A stretch of DNA of 64,000 bases from Pseudomonadota bacterium (GTDB lineage Bacteria; Pseudomonadota; Alphaproteobacteria; Caulobacterales; Caulobacteraceae): NCBI GenBank assembly GCA_023432855.1, contig JAEZEZ010000072.1, forward strand, positions 19,906 through 83,905, written 5' to 3'. Position numbers and translations under genes: made by a program. The notes beneath the pieces are model-generated. The model was not told the DNA's origin and searched no databases. It worked only from the letters and a program-made list of their open reading frames with translations. Below, piece by piece: positions 42,829-49,039 of this stretch (within the stretch, counting starts at the first letter, position 1; the number at the start of each line of letters is the position of its first letter).

Positions 42829-43638
42829 TCAGGCTTCCGGCGTGGCGCCCGTCGCCCGAACGCGGGCCAGCTCGATGACCGCACTGCCCAGCGGCGTCGA
42901 GCCGGTGAGCGAGGAGATCACCCACGGTCCGCCGGCCCCCGCCCGTGCGAAGGAAACGTCGAACGGCTTGCGTAGCCCCTGGTTCTTTTCCTTCTTGCGC
43001 TTGAAGCCGGCCACCTCCTGGTAGGCCACCTTGCAGCGCACCACCTCGGTCAGGCCCAGTTTGGCCTCCCGGGCGTTTGGCGCGCTGGCGGTCCGCCCGC
43101 TGAAGACCAGGTTGTAGCGGCGCTTGCCGTCGAAGAACTTCCAGGCTCCCGAGCACAGCTGCGCCTGGCGGTCCGTAAGCGACACTCGCAGCAGGGCGGT
43201 CACCGGATCGACCGCCTCGAGCTTCTGGGCTCGAGAGGCGGGCGGATGGCCCATGTTCTTGTAGGCGGGCTGGGCCGCGGTGACGACGTCGCCGCCGGTC
43301 CACGACACGCGCACGGCGCGGGTGTCGTCGCCGTCGATGTTCTTCTGCGAGAACGTCCGGGGGCGGGCCAGGCCGTTGTCGATGGCGCCGTTGGCCGTCG
43401 CGGTCTGCTGGATCTTCTTGAACGCCGACAGGACGCCGTAGCTCCTCATGCGCACGACGGAGGAATAGCCGGCGTTGTCGGCCTCCTGGTCGACGGTGAT
43501 GTCCAGCACCTTGACCAGCAGCTTGCCGTCATAGCCGAGGTTCAGGCGGAACTTGGCCGGCGCCTGGGCTTCGGCCGGAACGGTCAGGGCAAGGGCGCCG
43601 GCGGCGGCGGCCAGGCTCGAACGGATCAGGAAGCTCAT
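42829..43638 (-). CDS. DUF3108 family periplasmic protein
   Basis: A 269-residue secreted protein with a signal peptide ending near AEAQAPA. The DUF3108 pattern begins FRLNLGYDGKLLVKVLDITVD and continues to a central block with a low-complexity loop. Function unknown; it is thought to form beta-rich structures. The start at 43638 gives the signal peptide. It is divergent from a small membrane protein gene with a 152-bp gap that holds a 9-bp hairpin. Confidence 0.78.
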   Translation of the reverse strand: MSFLIRSSLAAAAGALALTVPAEAQAPAKFRLNLGYDGKLLVKVLDITVDQEADNAGYSSVVRMRSYGVLSAFKKIQQTATANGAIDNGLARPRTFSQKNIDGDDTRAVRVSWTGGDVVTAAQPAYKNMGHPPASRAQKLEAVDPVTALLRVSLTDRQAQLCSGAWKFFDGKRRYNLVFSGRTASAPNAREAKLGLTEVVRCKVAYQEVAGFKRKKEKNQGLRKPFDVSFARAGAGGPWVISSLTGSTPLGSAVIELARVRATGATPEA

Positions 43639-43729
43639 TGAACGGTTGGTCCTCGGGCAGGCTTCGTTGGACGCGGATATATAGTGCCGCAGGCTGAACC
43701 CTGCATGAAGACTCCCGTATGGGGCGGCA

Positions 43730-43753
43730 TTCGGGCGCGCGTTGGCGCCCGAA
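43730..43753. promoter_or_regulatory. 9-bp inverted repeat in a divergent promoter region
   Basis: TTCGGGCGC (43730-43738) pairs perfectly with GCGCCCGAA (43745-43753) around a 6-base loop. No T run follows, so a terminator is unlikely. It stands 38 bp before the small membrane protein gene and may be an operator or leader hairpin. Confidence 0.35.
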
Positions 43754-43790
43754 CCTTCACGAACCGGCCGAAGGATGCGATGAGCGCGGC

Positions 43791-44000
43791 ATGGCGACAC
43801 AACCCCCGCAACAGACCCGCAAGATGTGGAGGGTCTGGCTCTACGCCATCGCCGTGGCGGTGAACCTGTTCGCCACCGGCGTTCTGGTGGTCGATGTCCT
43901 CGGCGGCGGCGAAATCACCACCCACGGGCTCGTCAGCGTCGCCCTTACCGGCATCTTCGCCGCCTTCCTGGTTTGGGAGGCCCGCAAGCCGAAGGCTTAG
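43791..44000 (+). CDS. small two-helix membrane protein
   Basis: A 69-residue protein with two predicted membrane helices (about 15-37 and 45-62) and a short basic N-terminus (MATQPPQQTRKMWR). No family was recognised. It is transcribed in the same direction as rpmB, which begins 105 bp later with its own promoter. Confidence 0.6.
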   Translation: MATQPPQQTRKMWRVWLYAIAVAVNLFATGVLVVDVLGGGEITTHGLVSVALTGIFAAFLVWEARKPKA

Positions 44001-44007
44001 GGCCGCC

Positions 44008-44037
44008 TTGACGCCCGGGGCCTGTTCGGCCTATATC
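44008..44037 (+). promoter_or_regulatory. predicted sigma-73 promoter of rpmB
   Basis: TTGACG at 44008-44013, an 18-bp spacer, then TATATC at 44032-44037. It fits the housekeeping promoter well in a region otherwise without such signals, 67 bp upstream of the rpmB start. Confidence 0.5.
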
Positions 44038-44104
44038 GCCGCTCCCGCGCGGGGGAGCGATCTCCCGCGCGCATCTGTTTTTTCCGCTGAAGGTTCTGCA
44101 AGCC

Positions 44105-44404
44105 ATGTCGCGCCGTTGCGAACTCACGGGCATCGGCCCGATGGTCGGCCACAACGTGAGCCACTCCAACATCAAGTCGAAGCGCCGGTTCCTGCCGTCG
44201 CTGCGCGAAACCTCGCTGCAGTCCGAAGCGCTCGGCCAGTCCTTCCGCCTGAAGATCTCCAACGCCGCTCTGCGGACGCTGGACTACAAGGGCGGTCTCG
44301 ACGCGTTCCTGGTCAAGGCGAAGGACGACAAGCTGTCGACCCGCGCCCAGCGCATCAAGCGCCAGGTGAAGGCCAAGCTGGCGGCCAACCAACCGGCGGC
44401 GTAA
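44105..44404 (+). CDS. rpmB: 50S ribosomal protein L28
   Basis: A component of the large ribosomal subunit, 99 residues. The N-terminus SRRCELTGIGPMVGHNVSHS followed by the KSKRRFLP stretch, then FRLKISNAALRTLDYKGGLDAFL, is characteristic of bacterial L28. It is a single-gene unit with a promoter and a strong terminator, opposite to cobT. Confidence 0.96.
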   Translation: MSRRCELTGIGPMVGHNVSHSNIKSKRRFLPSLRETSLQSEALGQSFRLKISNAALRTLDYKGGLDAFLVKAKDDKLSTRAQRIKRQVKAKLAANQPAA

Positions 44405-44431
44405 GCCGCAGGGGCTAAAGGGCGATCAAGG

Positions 44432-44463
44432 AAAAGGCCGGCGGCGACGCCGGCCTTTTTCTT
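44432..44463. terminator. bidirectional rho-independent terminator between rpmB and cobT
   Basis: A 12-bp perfect stem (AAAAGGCCGGCG at 44432-44443 with CGCCGGCCTTTT at 44448-44459), 4-base loop GCGA, then T runs on the plus strand. The flanking A run gives a T run on the minus strand too, so it can end both rpmB and the convergent cobT. Confidence 0.9.
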
Positions 44464-44469
44464 TGTGCG

Positions 44470-46371
44470 TTACGGGGCCGGGCGTGCGCCGGCGGTCACG
44501 GCCGGACGCCGTCGCGGGGCTTGGATCTGTTCGCTCTTCGGCTTCTCGTCGAACAGCTCGGCCAGCTTGTCGACCATGGCGCCCGCCAGTTGCTCGACGT
44601 CGACGATGGTGACGGCGCGGCGGTACCAGCGCGTCACGTCATGGCCGATGCCGATGGCGATCAGCTCGACCGGCGACCGGTTCTCGATCTCGGCGATCAC
44701 CTCGCGCAGGTGGCGCTCCAGATAGTGGCCGGAGTTCACCGACAAGGTCGAATCGTCCACCGGGGCGCCGTCGGAAATGACCATCATGATGCGCCGCTGT
44801 TCGGGCCGGGCCAGCAGTCGGTCATGGGCCCACAGCAGGGCCTCCCCGTCGATGTTCTCCTTCAGAAGGCCCTCGCGCATCATCAGGCCGAGGTTGCGCC
44901 GTGCGCGCCGCCAGGGCGCGTCGGCGGCCTTGTAGATGATGTGCCGCAGATCGTTCAGGCGGCCCGGCTGGGGCGGCTTGCCCTCCTTGATCCAGCTGTC
45001 GCGCGCCTGTCCGCCCTTCCAGGCGCGCGTGGTGAAGCCGAGGATCTCCACCTTCACACCGCAGCGCTCAAGGGTGCGCGCCAGCACGTCGGCGCACACC
45101 GCCGCCACCATGATCGGCCGCCCGCGCATGGAGCCGGAGTTGTCGAGCAGCAGGGTCACGACGGTGTCGCGGAATTCGGTGTCCTCTTCCTGCTTGAAGC
45201 TCAGCGGCGAGGTCGGGTCGACGATCACCCGTGTCAGGCGCGCGGCGTCGAGAACCCCCTCCTCGAGGTCGAAGGTCCAGGCGCGGCTCTGCTTGGCGAG
45301 GAGCCGGCGCTGGAGGCGGTTGGCCAGTCGTGAGACGACGCTCGAGAGGGTAGTGAGCTGCTGGTCGAGATAGACGCGAAGGCGCTCCAGCTCCTCCGCG
45401 TCGCACAGGTCTTCGGCGCCCACCACCTCGTCGAACGCGCGGGTATAGACCTTGTAGGCAGGCTGGACGGCGGCGGATTCGCCGAGGTCAGGGCGGTTGG
45501 GCAGGTCACCCTCGGCGAGATCTGCCTCTTCGTCGGCTTCCCGCTGGCTGGCGTCCATCTCGGCCAGGCCGGCGCTGTCCTCCACACTGCGGGCGTCGTC
45601 GCTGGCGTCCTGGCTCCGCTCCATCGAGGCCCCGTCGGCGCCTTCGCCTTCACCCTCGTCGTTGTCGTCGCCGCCGGGCTCGGCCTCTTTCTCGGCCTCG
45701 TCCTCTCCCTGTTCGTCGTCGGCGGCGTCCTCGCCGCGTTCGTCCCCGATCTCGATGTCGAGATCGCGCAACACCTGCCGCGCCAGCCGGGCGAACGCCG
45801 CCTGGTCCTCGATGGCCAAGGCCAGCCTGTCGAGCCGCGCGCCCGCGCGGGCTTCCACATCGGCGCGGAGTTGATCGACAACCGCCTTTGAACCGTCCGG
45901 AGGAGCCTCCCCCGTCAGACGCTCCCTGACCATCAGCGCCAGGACTTCCCCGAGCGGCGGCTCGGCCTGCGACGGACGGGTCAGGCCCGCGCGCTCCAGG
46001 CGCTGCTCCAGCGCCGCGCGCAGGTTCTCGCGCACGCCGCCCAGCGCGATGGCGCCGATCGCTTCCAGTCGGGCCTGTTCGACCGCTTCGAAGGCGGCGG
46101 CGGCCCGCGACTCGCTGGGCCGCAGGCGCGCGTGCTGCGCCTCGTCGTGATGCGCCAGCCTCAGCGCGATGCGATCGGCCTCCCCGCGTATCCGCGCCGC
46201 CTCCCTGGGGGTCATGTCCCTCGGAGGATGAGGCAGCACGGCCGTCTTCCCCGCGAGGCGGGGGCCGTCGGACGCGAAACTGACTTCGAGGTCCGGCTGT
46301 TCGGCCAGCGAGCGGGTCGCGTGCTGAAGGGCGCGCTTGAAGGACTCCACGGGGGTCTCGGCTTTGGCCAT
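44470..46371 (-). CDS. cobT: aerobic cobaltochelatase subunit CobT
   Basis: Partner of CobS in the CobNST cobaltochelatase. The 633-residue protein has an N-terminal helical region, a strongly acidic low-complexity middle (about 210-300, with many D and E residues such as GDDNDEGEGEGADG), and a C-terminal von Willebrand A domain with the MIDAS motif DNSGSMRG starting at D410, SDGAPVDDSTL and the usual HDVTRWYRRAVTI end. The diagnostic phrase is TLLLDNSGSMRGRPIMVAA. The ATG at 46371 gives the normal start. cobN and most other cob genes are elsewhere. Confidence 0.95.
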   Translation of the reverse strand: MAKAETPVESFKRALQHATRSLAEQPDLEVSFASDGPRLAGKTAVLPHPPRDMTPREAARIRGEADRIALRLAHHDEAQHARLRPSESRAAAAFEAVEQARLEAIGAIALGGVRENLRAALEQRLERAGLTRPSQAEPPLGEVLALMVRERLTGEAPPDGSKAVVDQLRADVEARAGARLDRLALAIEDQAAFARLARQVLRDLDIEIGDERGEDAADDEQGEDEAEKEAEPGGDDNDEGEGEGADGASMERSQDASDDARSVEDSAGLAEMDASQREADEEADLAEGDLPNRPDLGESAAVQPAYKVYTRAFDEVVGAEDLCDAEELERLRVYLDQQLTTLSSVVSRLANRLQRRLLAKQSRAWTFDLEEGVLDAARLTRVIVDPTSPLSFKQEEDTEFRDTVVTLLLDNSGSMRGRPIMVAAVCADVLARTLERCGVKVEILGFTTRAWKGGQARDSWIKEGKPPQPGRLNDLRHIIYKAADAPWRRARRNLGLMMREGLLKENIDGEALLWAHDRLLARPEQRRIMMVISDGAPVDDSTLSVNSGHYLERHLREVIAEIENRSPVELIAIGIGHDVTRWYRRAVTIVDVEQLAGAMVDKLAELFDEKPKSEQIQAPRRRPAVTAGARPAP

Positions 46372-46412
46372 CGGGGCTCAGATAGCGCGCGCGGCCGGTC
46401 GGCGTAAGGGCG

Positions 46413-46874
46413 TCAGTCCTGAAGATCCTTGCCGAAGAACAGCATTTCGCCGCGGCCCATGTACTCGTTCATCTCCTCGCGGTGCTCGAAGGTGTAGGCG
46501 TTGACCTTTCGGAAGCTGCGGATCGGGCGCTTGCGGCGATCCCACAGCGTCAGGTCCTTGCCGCGCAGGGTCCAGCGAGCGAACTCCCGGGTCCGCCATT
46601 CGCCCATGCAACCGGGCTTCACCGCAAGCGTCCCTTCGCGCCCCCTTGCGTCGGACGTCAGGTCGAACTCGCACAGGGGCGCGCCGCCCAGGCCGCTCAG
46701 CCGCCACGGGCCGGACATGATCTCCTGGGGCGTGCCGCGCGGTTCTTCGGTCGCGACCACGGGTGCGGGCGCTGAACCGTCGATCTGCCCGGCCGCCGGT
46801 TCCGCGGGCTGCGCCATGGCGGCCCGGGCGCCGATGACGGAAACGGCCGTCATCGCGATGAGCATCCAGTTCAT
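46413..46874 (-). CDS. secreted protein, AprI/Inh protease-inhibitor-like
   Basis: A 153-residue secreted protein: signal peptide to about residue 21 (ending AMAQ), a proline-rich linker, then a compact domain with SGPWRLSGLGGAPLCEFDL, KPGCMGEW and RWTLRGKDLTLWDRRKRPIRSF. The two spaced cysteines and the alternating beta pattern resemble the AprI/Inh family of metalloprotease inhibitors. The match is by eye, so this is moderate. It is divergent from the lipoprotein gene next to it. Confidence 0.6.
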   Translation of the reverse strand: MNWMLIAMTAVSVIGARAAMAQPAEPAAGQIDGSAPAPVVATEEPRGTPQEIMSGPWRLSGLGGAPLCEFDLTSDARGREGTLAVKPGCMGEWRTREFARWTLRGKDLTLWDRRKRPIRSFRKVNAYTFEHREEMNEYMGRGEMLFFGKDLQD

Positions 46875-46945
46875 GCGTACTCCTGGAACGGCGTTCCGTT
46901 GACAGGCGACGGTCGCGTGGCACGGTCCGCCCGATGGATCACATA

Positions 46946-47371
46946 ATGCGCATCGCCGCGGGGATTTCGACCGTCTTCTGCCTCGCGGCCTGCGACCGGC
47001 CTGCAGACCCGCCCGCACGCCCGGCGACCGTAGTCTCGATACCCGCCGCCTCCGCCGTCGGCAGCCACAGCACGAGCGGCCGCACGGTCACCGTGGCCCT
47101 GCCGTTCCGGTCGGCGGATCTCATGGAGTGGGCGCCGGCCACCGAACCGTCGGCCGCGTTCCCCTTCGTCCTGGAGGACGCCGCCGTGCGCGCGGGCGCC
47201 GAGGCGGGGGATGCCGACCTGGCGCTCTTCACCTACCGGGCGGCGGAGCCGGGATCGGCCCGGCTTGAGTTCGGTCTGGTCCCCAGGGGCCGCAAGCTGG
47301 TCGGGCCCGCAGACGAGGTCTTCACCGGCTCCGTCGCCCGCTGGTACGTGGCCGAGGTCGCCGTCGACTAG
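46946..47371 (+). CDS. lipoprotein, possible inhibitor-like fold
   Basis: A 141-residue predicted lipoprotein: signal peptide ending in CLAAC with lipidated cysteine. The mature protein is beta-rich, ending FTYRAAEPGSARLEFGLVPRGRKLVGPADEVFTGSVARWYVAEVAVD in pieces; the part with FTYRAAEPGSARLEF resembles the C-terminal half of chagasin-type (I42) inhibitors, but the NPTTGY loop is not visible. This is a weak suggestion. The ATG at 46934 (four residues longer) is an alternative start. The gap to the divergent inhibitor-like gene is 71 bp. Confidence 0.55.
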   Translation: MRIAAGISTVFCLAACDRPADPPARPATVVSIPAASAVGSHSTSGRTVTVALPFRSADLMEWAPATEPSAAFPFVLEDAAVRAGAEAGDADLALFTYRAAEPGSARLEFGLVPRGRKLVGPADEVFTGSVARWYVAEVAVD

Positions 47372-47375
47372 ACAA

Positions 47376-47406
47376 AGAAAAACGCCCGGCGTTTCCGCCG
47401 GGCGTT
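47376..47406 (-). terminator. rho-independent terminator of carD
   Basis: A perfect 11-bp stem (AACGCCCGGCG at 47381-47391 with CGCCGGGCGTT at 47396-47406, 4-base loop TTTC). On the minus strand it is followed by TTTTTC, so it ends carD. On the plus strand the T run is absent, so it is a weak terminator for the lipoprotein gene. Confidence 0.85.
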
Positions 47407-47429
47407 CAATTCGCAGGAGCCTGACCGGA

Positions 47430-47939
47430 TCAGGCCGCCTTGGTGAGCGACTTGGTCAGGATGGCGACGGCCGCGTCGCGGTCGATCCGCTCGATGGCGG
47501 CGACTTCACGAGCCATGCGGTCCAGCGCCGACTCATAAAGCTGACGCTCCGAATAGGACTGCTCGGGCTGGTTCTCGGCCCGGTGCAGGTCGCGCACCAC
47601 CTCGGCGATCGAGATCAGGTCGCCCGAGTTGATCTTGGCTTCGTACTCCTGGGCGCGGCGCGACCACATGGTGCGCTTCACCCGGGCGCGGCCCTTCAGG
47701 GTCGTGAGCGCCTTGGAGACGACATCCCCGGCGGCCAGCGGACGCAGACCGGCAGTCTTGGCCTTCTTGGTCGGCACGCGCAGGGTCATCTTCTCGTGGT
47801 CGAAGGTGACCACGTAGACCTCGAGCGCCATGCCCGCGACTTCCTGGGTCTCGACGCCAGCGACATGGCCCACGCCATGCGCCGGGTAGACCACGAAGTC
47901 ACCGACCTTGAATTCCAGACCGCTCTGCTTGTTCGACAT
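47430..47939 (-). CDS. carD: CarD family transcription regulator (CdnL)
   Basis: An RNA polymerase-binding regulator that stabilises open complexes at rRNA and growth promoters; in Caulobacter it is called CdnL. The 169-residue protein has the N-terminal RNAP-interaction domain (LEFKVGDFVVYPAHGVGHVAGVE; the VVTFDHEKMTLRVPTKKA stretch) and a helical C-terminal domain with the WSRRAQEYEAKINSGDL segment. The ATG at 47939 is the natural start. A strong terminator follows. fdxA lies upstream on the same strand with a 321-bp gap. Confidence 0.94.
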   Translation of the reverse strand: MSNKQSGLEFKVGDFVVYPAHGVGHVAGVETQEVAGMALEVYVVTFDHEKMTLRVPTKKAKTAGLRPLAAGDVVSKALTTLKGRARVKRTMWSRRAQEYEAKINSGDLISIAEVVRDLHRAENQPEQSYSERQLYESALDRMAREVAAIERIDRDAAVAILTKSLTKAA

Positions 47940-48136
47940 GCTCGCTCTCAGTCCTCTGGCTTCCGGAGGAGCAGGATCAACTCGCGCGGGGCGGCGCATG
48001 AAGCCGTCCTTGCGGACGCTCTGCACCGATCCTGGGAGACGACACCTACCTCGACCGAAGTCCGCCCTGGCGGCGGCTCTATTCGTGAACACGGGCGGCG
48101 CACGAAGTTTCGCGGGCCGCCCGACTGAATGTCATC

Positions 48137-48164
48137 AACCTATCACAAAATGCCGACTTTTCAA
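48137..48164 (-). promoter_or_regulatory. possible carD promoter
   Basis: On the minus strand TTGAAA (48159-48164) and TAGGTT (48137-48142) are separated by 16 bases in the long gap between fdxA and carD. The -10 is a weak match. The rest of 47940-48260 shows no other clear signals and no gene. Confidence 0.35.
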
Positions 48165-48260
48165 AGCCGCGCGACGCAAGCTTCAACCCGATGCTGCGCC
48201 GCCTGAGCACAGCTTGACCAAATCCCCGCCGTTCTCGTGGGAATTCAGTCCCTTTGCCGG

Positions 48261-48596
48261 TCAGCCGCCGGGCTTGTCGGAAAAATACTTCTCGAACTTG
48301 CCGGTTTCGCGCTCGAACTCGGCCGCGTCCGGGGGTGCGTCCTTCTTGTGCGTGATGTTCGGCCAGATCCTGGAATAGGTGGCGTTGATGTTCAGCCACT
48401 TGCCGTCCGGCTCGTCCTCGGTATCCGGCTTGATGGCGTCGACCGGGCACTCCGGCTCGCAGACCCCGCAATCGATGCATTCGTCGGGGTTGATGGCGAG
48501 GAAGTTCTCACCCTCGTAGAAGCAGTCGACCGGGCACACCTCGACACAGTCGGTGTACTTACATTTCACGCAGGCGTCGGTGACGATGTAGGTCAA
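48261..48596 (-). CDS. fdxA: 7Fe ferredoxin (FdxA)
   Basis: An electron carrier with one 3Fe-4S and one 4Fe-4S cluster. The 111-residue protein has TYIVTDACVKCKYTDCVEVCPVDCF and CIDCGVCEPECPVDAI, the two cysteine motifs of this family, then the tail typical of FdxA with EKYFSDKPGG. The TTG at 48594-48596 begins exactly at the conserved TYIVTD; an ATG upstream would add about thirty unconserved residues. No strong ribosome site is visible before the TTG. Confidence 0.92.
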   Translation of the reverse strand: MTYIVTDACVKCKYTDCVEVCPVDCFYEGENFLAINPDECIDCGVCEPECPVDAIKPDTEDEPDGKWLNINATYSRIWPNITHKKDAPPDAAEFERETGKFEKYFSDKPGG

Positions 48597-48742
48597 TCGA
48601 ATACTCGGGCTTCGGAGGGGCGGACGGAGGATCGGGCGCTCGCCCGTTCGCGGTCGCGAAATGGGCCTAGCCCCCTGACTTGTCAACCGCGGGGGAGACC
48701 GGAGTTGACGCCGCCCAAGCTCCGCGTTTGCGCCCGCTTCGG

Positions 48743-49039
48743 CTAGGCGGCGCCTTCGATTTCGTAGAGGCTCCTGGCTTCCGGGGCGGGGCCGCGCCGC
48801 TCGCCGCAGGCGGCTATGACGAGGTCGAATACCCGGCCTCCGACGACAAAGACCAGGCGGTCACCGGGACGCACTGTGCGGGAAGCCTTGTCCAGGCGCG
48901 CCTCGTCCTGACCGGGCCGGGAAACCCGCACGCGGCCGGATTCCACGAAGGCTGCAGCAAGCCCGCGCGTCTTGAAGAAGCGGGCTCGCCAAAGCCAGAC
49001 ATCGATGCGGCAGGCGTCGGCGCACCCCGGGGCGCTCAC
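48743..49039 (-). CDS. S4-domain RNA-binding protein (HslR-like)
   Basis: A 98-residue RNA-binding protein consisting of one S4 domain (RIDVWLWRARFFKTRGLAAAFVESGRVRV) and a short tail. HslR-type proteins bind stalled 50S subunits with peptidyl-tRNA after heat shock. It starts with GTG at 49039, overlapping the stop of the helicase (GTGA), so the two are coupled. The conserved pairing with the Suv3-like helicase suggests a shared role in RNA quality control, by inference. Confidence 0.85.
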   Translation of the reverse strand: MSAPGCADACRIDVWLWRARFFKTRGLAAAFVESGRVRVSRPGQDEARLDKASRTVRPGDRLVFVVGGRVFDLVIAACGERRGPAPEARSLYEIEGAA

